Positions 1-6,787 of a DNA stretch of 39,328 nt are shown one piece after another. The notes beneath the pieces were generated by a model that did not search any database, was not told the DNA's origin, and was given only the letters and a program-made list of their open reading frames with translations. The first letter of the stretch is position 1; each line of letters starts with the position of its first letter. Location of the stretch: the NCBI GenBank assembly GCA_016290885.1, contig JAEEVN010000010.1:1-39328 (forward strand), given 5' to 3'. A program made the translations under genes and the position numbers. This DNA is from Caryophanales bacterium (lineage in GTDB: Bacteria > Bacillota_I > Bacilli_A > RF39 > UBA660).

Positions 1-2
1 AT

Positions 3-170
3 GATTTTGAATTAGTAGAACTAGATGCTGATATGGATGATATATCAGAATATCATCCAGATGATGTATTACCTATATTAATAATTATTAAAGATGATAA
101 AGAAATAGAAAGATTAAATGGAGAAAGAAGTTATAAACAATTAGAAGAGGTAATAAAGAAGTATGAATAA
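3..170 (+). CDS. Thioredoxin-like protein, C-terminal fragment
   Basis: An open frame enters from the left edge and ends at TAA 168-170, giving 55 residues. The fragment reads as the last third of a thioredoxin fold: a DDVLPILIIIK stretch with the expected cis-proline before a beta strand, then KDDKEIERLNG and a final amphipathic helix. This matches the thioredoxin pattern PT-hydrophobic strand-K-G. The catalytic CxxC would lie outside the window and cannot be checked. The frame overlaps the next gene by 8 nt, so the two are probably translationally coupled. That partner is also a thioredoxin-fold redox protein, which supports a shared disulfide-exchange role. Identification rests on a short fragment. 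Confidence 0.6.
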   Translation, partial: DFELVELDADMDDISEYHPDDVLPILIIIKDDKEIERLNGERSYKQLEEVIKKYE

Positions 171-1353
171 ATTATTAAAACATATATTATTTTTAATATT
201 AATATTATTAATTCCAATTAGTGTAAAAGCAGATTCTAAATATAACATATATTTATTCTATGGTGATGGTTGTCCTCATTGTGCAGAAGAAGAAAAGTTC
301 TTTGAGGAATATTTAACAGATAATAGTGATATTAATTTAGTTAAGTATGAAGTATGGAATAGTAGTGAAAATAGAGAATTACTTGTTAAAGTACAAGACG
401 AGATAAATAATCATGCTAGTGGAGTTCCATATCTAGTAATTGGAGAAAAAGCTATAGTAGGATTCCTAGGAGGAACTACTGATAAACAAATAAAAAATGA
501 AATAGATAAATATAGATCTAATAAAAAAAGCATAGATGTTATTGAACTTATTAAAAATGGTAATCATATAGATAAACCTGTGGAGAAACCTAAGGATAAA
601 GAATTTGAATTACCAATACTTGGTAAAGTAACTGCAAAGACTGTATCTTTACCATTATTATCTGTAGTACTAGGCTTTGTAGATGGATTTAATCCATGTG
701 CCATGTGGATATTATTATTCTTAATTACTTTATTAATTAATAATAAGGATAAAAAGAAGATGATAATTCTTGGTTTAACATTTATACTTTTCTCTGGTAT
801 AACATATTTATGTTTTATGTTAACATGGCTTAATTTAGCTACATTCTTAAATAGGATAACTATTATAAGATTTATAATAGCCGCAATTGCATTTATTGCA
901 GGATTTATTAATTTAAATAATTATTATAAAGCAACTAAGAAAGATGATGGATGTGAAGTAGTTAAACCTACTAGAAGAAAAAGAATAATAGATAATATAA
1001 AGAAAATAGTAAATGAAAAGAAATTTATAATTGCACTATGTGGAATTATAGTTCTTGCATTTAGTGTTAATATTATTGAAATGATGTGTTCAGTAGGATT
1101 ACCACTTATGTTTACCCAAATATTATCTATGAATGAATTATCATTATTTGAATATATGTTATATTTACTATTATATATATTATTCTTCTTAATTGATGAT
1201 ATAGTAATATTCTTAATCGCTGTAATATCTTCTAAAATAACAGGAATATCTACTAAATTAACAAAATATTCTCACTTGATCGCAGGTATACTATTATTGC
1301 TAATTGGAATAATAATGTTACTTAAACCATCATTATTAATGTTTAATTTTTAA
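163..1353 (+). CDS. Thioredoxin-fold / CcdA-like membrane redox protein
   Basis: A 396-residue protein with an N-terminal hydrophobic segment (about 5-22) ending in a signal-peptide-like VKADS. A thioredoxin-type domain follows, with a CPHC motif (C37, C40) and a cis-proline in SGVPYLV (P89), placing the domain outside the membrane. From about 160 to the end there are roughly six membrane segments. Two of them carry isolated cysteines in the settings expected for CcdA/DsbD electron carriers: FNPCAMW (C179) and EMMCSVGLP (C309). Inference: electrons pass from a cytoplasmic thioredoxin through the membrane cysteine pair to the external CPHC domain, in one polypeptide. The upstream overlapping gene is thioredoxin-like, a plausible donor. 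A terminator follows at once. The family name is uncertain; the redox assignment is firmer. Confidence 0.75.
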   Translation: MNKLLKHILFLILILLIPISVKADSKYNIYLFYGDGCPHCAEEEKFFEEYLTDNSDINLVKYEVWNSSENRELLVKVQDEINNHASGVPYLVIGEKAIVGFLGGTTDKQIKNEIDKYRSNKKSIDVIELIKNGNHIDKPVEKPKDKEFELPILGKVTAKTVSLPLLSVVLGFVDGFNPCAMWILLFLITLLINNKDKKKMIILGLTFILFSGITYLCFMLTWLNLATFLNRITIIRFIIAAIAFIAGFINLNNYYKATKKDDGCEVVKPTRRKRIIDNIKKIVNEKKFIIALCGIIVLAFSVNIIEMMCSVGLPLMFTQILSMNELSLFEYMLYLLLYILFFLIDDIVIFLIAVISSKITGISTKLTKYSHLIAGILLLLIGIIMLLKPSLLMFNF

Positions 1354-1377
1354 AAAGGTCATAATGGCCTTTTTTTC
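1354..1377 (+). terminator. Rho-independent terminator
   Basis: AAAGGTC and GGCCTTT form a short stem over an ATAAT loop, followed by a run of T. It ends the thioredoxin/CcdA-like gene. Confidence 0.8.
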
Positions 1378-1398
1378 ATTATAAATTGCCAAAAAACC

Positions 1399-1428
1399 TT
1401 TACAAAACCTTTATATTAAAGGTATAAT
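1399..1428 (+). promoter_or_regulatory. Sigma-A-type promoter for the tail-anchored protein gene
   Basis: TTTACA at 1399-1404 and TATAAT at 1423-1428, spacing 18. Transcription would start near 1435, leaving a leader of about 24 nt that contains the GGAGG ribosome site. Confidence 0.75.
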
Positions 1429-1458
1429 ATATATGTATATATGATAGGAGGCAGGGTT

Positions 1459-2082
1459 ATGGTAAATAAGTTTGATTATAACAACGAAAATGTTATGCAA
1501 ATCTTAAACAACACTAATTATACAGATGAAGAAAAGAAGCAACTTTTCGAAAAATATAAATCTGATCTAAAAGAATTAAGAAGGAAAGAAATAATTGATA
1601 GATTAAATGAATATGCTAAAAACAATCCTGTTATTACTCAAGAAGAATATGTAGAAGTTCTTAAGAAATACAGCAATGATGATTTAAGCAAACCATTTGA
1701 AGTTATTGAATCAGAATTAAATTCATTTAAAAATGAAATGGATATTAAATATAGAGATTATCTAGCTAAGAAACAAGAAGAGGAAGCAGCAGCACTAGTA
1801 AATGAACCTGAAGTAGAGGAAGAAGAAATAACACCTGATGTAACTCCATTTACTGCACCAACTCCAGTTATAGAAGAACCAGTAGTTGAAGCTCCTAGAG
1901 TAGAAGTAGAAGATGATAATTTAGCACCAACTGTATTTGAAGATAAAGAAGTAAAAGAAGTAATGCCTGAAGAAATTCCTGATGAATCTAGTCAAAAAGG
2001 TAATGCAAGTGCAATTATTATCAGTATAATAGCTATTATAATTGGAATAGTTATTATGTATGCAATTATTAAATTAAAATAA
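1459..2082 (+). CDS. Acidic tail-anchored membrane protein of unknown function
   Basis: 207 residues from ATG 1459. An earlier in-frame ATG at 1441 overlaps the SD sequence (ATAGGAGGC, 1444-1452), so 1459 is the better start. The first 110 residues are charged and predicted helical. A glutamate, proline and valine-rich linker (about 115-180) follows, then one hydrophobic segment (about 184-204) with a short KLK tail. That arrangement suggests a cytoplasmic domain held to the membrane by its C-terminus. I recognise no enzymatic motif. The gene is monocistronic, with its own promoter and a two-sided terminator. Confidence 0.75.
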   Translation: MVNKFDYNNENVMQILNNTNYTDEEKKQLFEKYKSDLKELRRKEIIDRLNEYAKNNPVITQEEYVEVLKKYSNDDLSKPFEVIESELNSFKNEMDIKYRDYLAKKQEEEAAALVNEPEVEEEEITPDVTPFTAPTPVIEEPVVEAPRVEVEDDNLAPTVFEDKEVKEVMPEEIPDESSQKGNASAIIISIIAIIIGIVIMYAIIKLK

Positions 2083-2112
2083 AAGTAGAATCAAATGATT
2101 CTACTTTTTTTT
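2083..2112. terminator. Bidirectional terminator between convergent genes
   Basis: AAGTAGAATC and GATTCTACTT pair over an AAAT loop, with T on the + side and A on the other. The stop codon of the minus-strand gene (2101-2103) lies within it. Confidence 0.8.
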
Positions 2113-2688
2113 AAACAATTTAAAATCTCCAATTGGAGGATTAATAACATGATGTCTTATAACTATATTTGGTTGTTTTATAGAATGTGCAAAGTCTATA
2201 GTTAATAATGCTAATAAGAATAATATTATAATTGAAACTCTTTTATAATCTAATTTTTTAAATAACTCTCTTAATTTAGGAGCTATAAAATATATTAATA
2301 ATATACCTGATAGTCCAAAGAATATAGAAGCTATTAAACATATTCTTCCTTCTATATTAAATGGCATATTTTTATAAGTCCACCAAGTTCTACCTTGAGT
2401 AGTTTCTAAATATAATCCAGTAAAATATTCAATAATTGTACAAAATACAAATGATCCCATAAATACTACTATTGGGTATTTTTTAAATCTATTTAGTATT
2501 AGATACATTCCAATTCCACCAAATCCATATATAGGTAACCATGGTCCAAATAAATATCCGTGATTGGCAAGTACACCGAAATATAATAAATCATATATTC
2601 CTTCCCATAGCCAACCTATTATAGAAAAAGTAAAAAACATAAATACAAGGAATAGTAATTCCCTACTTTTTTCAACTCTTGCTCTCAT
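2101..2688 (-). CDS. PF06541-type (ABC_trans_CmpB) membrane protein
   Basis: 195 residues with about five hydrophobic segments. The N-terminal part shows the signature of the family often labelled putative ABC transporter permease: SIIGWLWEGIYDLL followed by NHGYLFGPWLPIYGFGG, then an IIEYFTG segment and WTYKNMPFN. The same signature is in the gene at 8875, so the window holds two paralogues. There is no ATPase next to it, and the ABC-permease label is by family convention; the actual role is unknown. The start is preceded by TTAGGTGA. Transcription is convergent with the gene to its left, sharing a hairpin. Confidence 0.75.
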   Translation of the reverse strand: MRARVEKSRELLFLVFMFFTFSIIGWLWEGIYDLLYFGVLANHGYLFGPWLPIYGFGGIGMYLILNRFKKYPIVVFMGSFVFCTIIEYFTGLYLETTQGRTWWTYKNMPFNIEGRICLIASIFFGLSGILLIYFIAPKLRELFKKLDYKRVSIIILFLLALLTIDFAHSIKQPNIVIRHHVINPPIGDFKLFKKK

Positions 2689-2704
2689 ATATTCACCTAA
2701 GTAA

Positions 2705-2733
2705 ATTTTAACATTGAAAAATTAAATTGTTAA
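2705..2733 (-). promoter_or_regulatory. Promoter for the minus-strand PF06541 gene
   Basis: On the minus strand, TTAACA (2728-2733) and TAAAAT (2705-2710) are 17 bp apart, with an upstream TGT that makes an extended -10. Confidence 0.6.
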
Positions 2734-2753
2734 GTAAAAAAGCCAGAATATAC

Positions 2754-2782
2754 TTGTTATTTACAAAATATTATGATATAGT
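2754..2782 (+). promoter_or_regulatory. Probable tRNA-His promoter
   Basis: TTGTTA at 2754-2759 and TATAGT at 2777-2782, spacing 17. The start would fall about 12 nt before the mature tRNA. Confidence 0.5.
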
Positions 2783-2800
2783 TATTTATGTAATTTTTAT

Positions 2801-2877
2801 GGCGGAGTTGGTGAAGTGGTTAACACGGCAGATTGTGGCTCTGTTATGCAAGGGTTCGACTCCCTTATTCCGCCCCA
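2801..2877 (+). tRNA. tRNA-His (GTG)
   Basis: Cloverleaf with a 7-bp acceptor stem (GCGGAGT 2802-2808 with ATTCCGC 2867-2873, including one G-T pair). The anticodon loop is TTGTGGC, anticodon GTG. The extra G at -1 (2801), opposite C73 (2874), is the hallmark of bacterial tRNA-His. TTCGA is present in the T loop and CCA is encoded at 2875-2877. Confidence 0.95.
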
Positions 2878-2888
2878 TTTGAAAAATA

Positions 2889-2917
2889 AAAAACGAACTA
2901 TAATAGTTCGTTTTTTT
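2889..2917. terminator. Bidirectional terminator after tRNA-His
   Basis: AAACGAACTA and TAGTTCGTTT pair over a TAA loop with A and T tails on the two sides. It ends tRNA-His on + and the gene 2916-3695 on -. Confidence 0.8.
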
Positions 2918-3695
2918 ATCTTAAATCTTTTATTGTTTTAATTACTTCGTTAGTAGCTTTGTTTTTTAATCTTTTCTGTTTTGCTTTTTGTTTCTTTGTA
3001 TAAGGAATAAATCCTTGAATGTATTCTCCATATCTTTCACTATATTCATCTGATGTTTGTAATATAGATTCTGGAGCAATTTTTCCAACCTTTATATGAT
3101 CAGATCTATCCCATGAGTAATATGATTCTAAGTCATTAGCTTCCTCTGTCATTTGCATTAAATCTTTGTATAAAAATATAAATGGTTTTACTAATCTTAG
3201 AACATCGCTTCCAAGAATTCTACCAGCAAGATAATCTTCTTTATCTTTTTTCTTTAATTCTTTATTTCTTTTACTTAGTTTAATATCTAATTCCTTTAGA
3301 TATTCCTCTATACCCTCATGATTTCTAACAGTTATTCCTTTGATGATTTCAAGCATTGTTATAAGTTTTTTTCTTAAAACTGATAAATAATCATTATAGT
3401 AATTTGTTTGAGCTGGATCATACGTATATTGTTCTGAATCCATTCTGTCAAAATATAATTCTTTTGCTTCGCTTTCATTGTTAAGAATTTTCCAAAATAG
3501 TTCTTCATCATTTTCTATGAACAATTGATTTAAATAAGCATTGATTCTATCCTCACTTACATAAATATGTGCATTTCTGATATCATCTTCTATTTCTTCG
3601 ATAGATTTACCTATTTTACCTTCAATATATAATAGTAGATAACTAGTATCATAATATCTATCTGGTGTAAAAGATGAAAAATAGCTTTTTTCCAT
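2916..3695 (-). CDS. Hypothetical protein, 259 aa
   Basis: Starts at ATG 3695, directly after a strong AGGAGGG; the frame stays open 16 codons further upstream, but those codons overlap the SD and promoter. The protein is charged, mostly helical by composition and rich in tyrosine (a TPDRYYDTSYLLLY stretch near the N-terminus). A lysine/glutamate-dense helix lies around 150-170, and a basic tail (about 235-259) could bind nucleic acid. There is no signal peptide, membrane segment or catalytic motif I recognise. It lies between tRNA-His and a candidate small RNA, in a block of other unassigned genes. Function unknown. Confidence 0.7.
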   Translation of the reverse strand: MEKSYFSSFTPDRYYDTSYLLLYIEGKIGKSIEEIEDDIRNAHIYVSEDRINAYLNQLFIENDEELFWKILNNESEAKELYFDRMDSEQYTYDPAQTNYYNDYLSVLRKKLITMLEIIKGITVRNHEGIEEYLKELDIKLSKRNKELKKKDKEDYLAGRILGSDVLRLVKPFIFLYKDLMQMTEEANDLESYYSWDRSDHIKVGKIAPESILQTSDEYSERYGEYIQGFIPYTKKQKAKQKRLKNKATNEVIKTIKDLR

Positions 3696-3717
3696 AATAC
3701 CCTCCTGATTTACTTTT

Positions 3718-3726
3718 ATTATAGCA
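3718..3726 (-). promoter_or_regulatory. Extended -10 promoter for the 259-aa gene
   Basis: TGCTATAAT on the minus strand, with no convincing -35 box. It lies back to back with the + strand promoter at 3734-3761. Confidence 0.6.
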
Positions 3727-3733
3727 TATTTTT

Positions 3734-3761
3734 TTGATTTCAAATATAAATGTATTATAAT
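3734..3761 (+). promoter_or_regulatory. Promoter of a candidate small RNA
   Basis: TTGATT at 3734-3739 and TATAAT at 3756-3761, spacing 16. The next terminator on this strand is only about 75 nt further on, and no open frame with an SD lies between. Confidence 0.5.
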
Positions 3762-3767
3762 ACCTGA

Positions 3768-3860
3768 AATATTTCAAAAAATGGTCTAAGGTATTTTACT
3801 TAAATGTTGTGTATTTAAGCCCCATTAAGAAAAATAGGACTTTTATAAGTCCTTTTTTTA
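3768..3860 (+). ncRNA. Candidate small RNA of about 90 nt
   Basis: Defined by a promoter (-10 at 3756-3761) and a terminator hairpin (3836-3860) that has no gene in front of it. The interval holds a perfect 7-bp hairpin, CTTAAAT (3799-3805) with ATTTAAG (3813-3819), then an unpaired CCCCATTAA (3820-3828). That C patch can pair at 8 of 9 positions with the SD region of the next gene (3905-3913). It could be a trans-acting sRNA, or the 5' part of a longer leader whose terminator acts as an attenuator. No known RNA family is recognised. Confidence 0.4.
3836..3860 (+). terminator. Orphan terminator
   Basis: AGGACTT and AAGTCCT pair over TTAT, followed by seven T. No protein gene on this strand precedes it, which is the main reason to propose a small RNA here. 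Confidence 0.75.
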
Positions 3861-3867
3861 TTTATTA

Positions 3868-3896
3868 TTGAATATATATTAAGTTTAATTTATAAT
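3868..3896 (+). promoter_or_regulatory. Promoter for the first ART-like gene
   Basis: TTGAAT at 3868-3873 and TATAAT at 3891-3896, spacing 17. The leader would be about 19 nt. Confidence 0.7.
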
Positions 3897-3921
3897 AATA
3901 CCTATTATTGGGGTGAAGGAT

Positions 3922-4389
3922 ATGCTTATATGTGAAGAATTTATTTTTGATAAAGATCAATATGGATATCATATAACAAATATAGATGCTATGAAAGGTA
4001 TATGTGAAAAAGGATTAATACCACAAATTGGAGAAAGAAGTAAGTTTATCGGAGAAACAGAGGAAAGTGTTTTCTTTATCTGTAATCTTTATGATATGAG
4101 AGATTGGATTAATGCTATATATTATGAAAGAAATGCCGAAGAATTAGAATTACTTAGATTTAATATAAAAGGATTAGAGTGGCATGTAAGAGGTGGCCAA
4201 TCAATACATGAACCACAAGAATTTTATATGGTTCATAGTGTTTCTCCAGAAGAAATTGAATATGCAAGAGTATTTAATAGCAAAACTAATGAACCATTAA
4301 CTTTAGATACACAATGTAATGATATGAACGTTGTTTGGAATAAATTAGATAATTATAAACCATTAAAATTTGTTCCACCTCGCTCTTAA
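3922..4389 (+). CDS. ADP-ribosyltransferase-like protein, copy 1
   Basis: 155 residues from ATG 3922, after GGGGTGA. A GTG at 3913 is in frame but lies inside the SD, and copy 2 (6190-6696) aligns from the ATG. The N-terminal pattern YHITN-x3-MKGI-x3-GLIPQIG-x-RS, followed by SVFFICN and a conserved LLRFNIKGLEWHV, resembles small ART-fold proteins (YHxT..GLxP..G..S), as in DarT-like or KptA-like folds. EIEYAR near residue 115 is a candidate catalytic Glu segment. The ART assignment is inference from motif shape, not a confident family hit. A candidate small RNA directly upstream could pair with its SD. Confidence 0.55.
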   Translation: MLICEEFIFDKDQYGYHITNIDAMKGICEKGLIPQIGERSKFIGETEESVFFICNLYDMRDWINAIYYERNAEELELLRFNIKGLEWHVRGGQSIHEPQEFYMVHSVSPEEIEYARVFNSKTNEPLTLDTQCNDMNVVWNKLDNYKPLKFVPPRS

Positions 4390-4414
4390 AAAAGTTGCTT
4401 ATGCAGCTTTTTTG
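4387..4414 (+). terminator. Terminator after ART-like copy 1
   Basis: AAAAAAGTTGC and GCAGCTTTTTT pair over TTAT, with one mismatch near the loop. Confidence 0.75.
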
Positions 4415-4440
4415 CTTTTTTTAAATTAATATGCTATAAT
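4412..4440 (+). promoter_or_regulatory. Promoter for the 321-aa hypothetical gene
   Basis: TTGCTT at 4412-4417 and TATAAT at 4435-4440, spacing 17, with TGC directly before the -10. The leader is about 45 nt, longer than usual here. Confidence 0.6.
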
Positions 4441-4491
4441 ATTGCCTCACATAGGGGTTTTTATATAAACAATTATGGAAATGAGGTAAAA

Positions 4492-5457
4492 ATGAAAAAT
4501 TTAAATAGTGAAGAAATAATTGCTAGAGAATTAAAAAAACATTTTAATGCTATAAAACAAGGTTTTAGCTTCTTTAGTATAAATGTAGAACAAACTGGTG
4601 ATAATGAGTTATCATTCTATGATACAGATAATAATTTACTTAAAACTCAACATTATGAATTGGATTCTGACCTAAAAAATGTAGATAATTATAGAGCGGT
4701 AACACATATTCATAATACATTAGGTGGAGAATATATTTATGATAAGCAATATCTTGATAATAAGGGACAAGTAAAGCATACTTTTGAGTTTTATCCTGAT
4801 AAGGATGATTGTGATACTAGATATATTCTTAGATTATATGTTAGTAAAGCTAGAAATCAATTACAAGAAATAGAGTTACACTCTTATAATGAAAATGATG
4901 AATACGGATATAAGGAATTCGCAGTATCAGATAATCATTTTAAAGTTTGCATTGAAAAAGCAAGAGAAGATGAGGAAACTGATCAAATTTTACGAACTGA
5001 AAGATCGTTATGGTATGCAACTCCTGAATATTTCTTATGGCCTTTATTTCGTATGCATGAACAATATGATGAATGTTCAGGTGCTGACTATGGAGAAAAT
5101 AATCGTGGAATATCTCTTGCTGGTAATGGAGCATTCTATTTCGAAGGTGAAACATCATCATCATCAAAAAAATTTACTAGCGAAGACGCTCATAATATAG
5201 CCTTTGCAATTGCTTCACATCCTAGAAACAAAGAAGTAATATTCTATGCAATTAATGAATTTGATAAAGTTTTTCCAGGTATAAAGAACTTTGTTAATGA
5301 TAATTTTGGACTATATGGAGATTTAACTTGTATAGTTTCAGTAACACGTTTATCAGAAGCATTGGTTGAGAAAGTTACTTGTAAGAAATGTGATTTTAAG
5401 AAACCAAGAAAATTAGAATTTGTTCCACAAGAAGAACAACAAAAAGAACAAGAGTAA
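4492..5457 (+). CDS. Hypothetical protein, 321 aa
   Basis: Starts at ATG 4492 after GAGGTAAA. It is a soluble acidic protein without signal peptide or membrane segments. A beta-rich middle has alternating hydrophobic and charged residues (about 50-150). A WYATPEYFLWPLFRMHEQYD segment lies near 180-200. The C-terminal half carries SEDAHNIAFAIASHPRNKEV. A CKKCDFKKP pair of cysteines near the end is too sparse to claim a zinc site. The tail is glutamine and glutamate rich. I do not recognise a family. It lies between the two ART-like copies in the unassigned block, and its 3' end forms part of its own terminator. Confidence 0.7.
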   Translation: MKNLNSEEIIARELKKHFNAIKQGFSFFSINVEQTGDNELSFYDTDNNLLKTQHYELDSDLKNVDNYRAVTHIHNTLGGEYIYDKQYLDNKGQVKHTFEFYPDKDDCDTRYILRLYVSKARNQLQEIELHSYNENDEYGYKEFAVSDNHFKVCIEKAREDEETDQILRTERSLWYATPEYFLWPLFRMHEQYDECSGADYGENNRGISLAGNGAFYFEGETSSSSKKFTSEDAHNIAFAIASHPRNKEVIFYAINEFDKVFPGIKNFVNDNFGLYGDLTCIVSVTRLSEALVEKVTCKKCDFKKPRKLEFVPQEEQQKEQE

Positions 5458-5472
5458 TCTTGTTCTTTTATG
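5443..5472 (+). terminator. Terminator overlapping the end of the 321-aa gene
   Basis: AAAGAACAAGA and TCTTGTTCTTT form a perfect 11-bp stem over a GTAA loop; the stop codon supplies the loop. The T tract is short, so termination may be partial. Confidence 0.65.
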
Positions 5473-5479
5473 TTATAAT
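5471..5479 (+). promoter_or_regulatory. Extended -10 promoter for the SDR gene
   Basis: TGTTATAAT directly after the preceding hairpin, 20 nt before ATG 5499. No -35 box is visible. Confidence 0.55.
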
Positions 5480-5498
5480 ATTTATTAAAGGAGAACTT

Positions 5499-6182
5499 AT
5501 GGAAAAGATAATAGTAATAACAGGTGGTAGTGATGGTTTAGGTAAAGCTATTGCAAAAGTATTAAGTGATAATAAAATTATTATTGTTTCTCATAATGAA
5601 GATAAAGTAAGTAACGCTGCAAAAGAATTAAATTGTGACTATAGGGTATGTGACGTAACAGATTATACTGAAATAGAAGAAACAATTAATAGTATTGTTA
5701 ATGAATATGGAAGAATAGATGTATTAATAAATAATGCAGGTGTATGGCTTGCAGGAGACTTAGTAGAAACTGATTATGAAAGAATAAGTAATTGTATAGA
5801 TGTTAATACTAAAGGCCCTATATACATGACAAAAGCAGTATTAAAGGATATGTATAAGAGAAATAAAGGACTTATTATAAATGTATGTTCTCAAGCAAGT
5901 TTTGATAATGATGATTTCTCCACAGTATATAATGCTTCAAAATGGGCTATGAGAGGTTTTAATAGATCTATTCAAAATTCATTAGGTAAAAAAGGAATTA
6001 AATTAACAGGATTCTATCCTGGATTTATGCAAACAGATTTATTTAAAAAAGCAGGAAATGATTATGATACATCTACTGGATTAGAAATAGAGAAAGCTGC
6101 AAAGACAGTAGAATTTATAGTTAACTCTGATGATGAAGTATTAATACCAGAAATAGGTATAAAAGATATAAAAAATTGTTAA
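5499..6182 (+). CDS. Short-chain dehydrogenase/reductase (SDR)
   Basis: 227 residues from ATG 5499, after AAAGGAGA; 13 further codons are open upstream but lack an SD. Classical SDR layout: nucleotide-binding TGGSDGLGKAIA near residue 10, NNAG at about 77-80, catalytic serine in NVCSQAS, and catalytic YNASK near 145-149. The length fits a single-domain SDR. The residue following the second strand does not clearly decide NAD from NADP. The substrate cannot be inferred from the neighbours, which are unassigned genes. Confidence in the fold is high; in the reaction, low. Confidence 0.9.
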   Translation: MEKIIVITGGSDGLGKAIAKVLSDNKIIIVSHNEDKVSNAAKELNCDYRVCDVTDYTEIEETINSIVNEYGRIDVLINNAGVWLAGDLVETDYERISNCIDVNTKGPIYMTKAVLKDMYKRNKGLIINVCSQASFDNDDFSTVYNASKWAMRGFNRSIQNSLGKKGIKLTGFYPGFMQTDLFKKAGNDYDTSTGLEIEKAAKTVEFIVNSDDEVLIPEIGIKDIKNC

Positions 6183-6184
6183 TA

Positions 6185-6215
6185 AAAGATCAATTCATTT
6201 GAATTGATCTTTTTT
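6185..6215. terminator. Bidirectional terminator
   Basis: AAAGATCAATTC and GAATTGATCTTT form a perfect 12-bp stem over ATTT, with T and A tails. It serves the SDR gene (+) and ART-like copy 2 (-). Confidence 0.85.
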
Positions 6216-6696
6216 GTTTATCACTTAAATATAAAGCTTTACCAGGGTTAATAGGTTTATATTTATTAATAGGATTCCATGTTATTATTGGGTTATCAGT
6301 TTTAGTAGTTAATGTTTGTATTAGACCAGTTTTTCTATCATACATTCTTGCATATTCTATTTTATCACGAGGTATTCCATTTGGTAGATAATGATCAATA
6401 TAAAGACCATCAATATCCATTTCATGAACATGCCATTCTAAACCTTTTATATTAAATCTTAATAATTCTATACTACATCTATCTGCATCTTTATATATTG
6501 CATCAAGCCATGATTTAGTATCTTTTATATCATAAAAGAAGAATATACCTTCTATATCATCTCCAACTCTTTTGCTTCTATCTCCGATTTGTGGTATCAG
6601 ACCAGATTTTATAATACCCTTCATAGCAGGAACATTTGTTAAATGGTAGACATATTTATCTTCAGTCCAAATAAATTCATCACGTATTGTTCCCAT
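6190..6696 (-). CDS. ADP-ribosyltransferase-like protein, copy 2
   Basis: 168 residues; the start follows TCAGGAGGG. It is a clear paralogue of the gene at 3922-4389: YHLTN-x3-MKGI-x3-GLIPQIGDRS, then GIFFFYD, a shared LLRFNIKGLEWHV and an IEYAR segment near residue 118. It extends about 10 residues beyond copy 1 with a basic tail (LSDKQKRSIQMN) that runs into the terminator hairpin. Orientation is opposite to copy 1. Assignment to the ART fold is the same inference as for copy 1. No antitoxin-like neighbour is recognised. Confidence 0.55.
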   Translation of the reverse strand: MGTIRDEFIWTEDKYVYHLTNVPAMKGIIKSGLIPQIGDRSKRVGDDIEGIFFFYDIKDTKSWLDAIYKDADRCSIELLRFNIKGLEWHVHEMDIDGLYIDHYLPNGIPRDKIEYARMYDRKTGLIQTLTTKTDNPIITWNPINKYKPINPGKALYLSDKQKRSIQMN

Positions 6697-6718
6697 AAAC
6701 CCTCCTGAAATAAGTAAT

Positions 6719-6747
6719 ATTATATATTATAAATTTGACTTTGTATA
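6719..6747 (-). promoter_or_regulatory. Possible promoter for ART-like copy 2
   Basis: On the minus strand, TATACA (6742-6747) and TATAAT (6719-6724) are 17 bp apart. It overlaps the divergent promoter at 6735-6762, so the two could exclude each other. Confidence 0.45.
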
Positions 6748-6762
6748 TATGTATGTTATAAT
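6735..6762 (+). promoter_or_regulatory. Strong promoter for the 415-aa hypothetical gene
   Basis: TTGACT at 6735-6740 and TATAAT at 6757-6762, spacing 16, with TGT before the -10. Confidence 0.75.
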
Positions 6763-6787
6763 AAATCATAATTTATTGGAGGATGTT

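Noticed and set aside
2101-2688. A true ABC transporter, from the family label of PF06541
   Set aside because: No ATP-binding or substrate-binding subunit is adjacent to either copy, so transport function is not supported here.
4889-5200. Overlapping open frames inside the 321-aa gene on both strands
   Set aside because: They lack an SD, are His, Met and Leu rich as expected for shadow frames, and the main frame has a promoter, SD and terminator.
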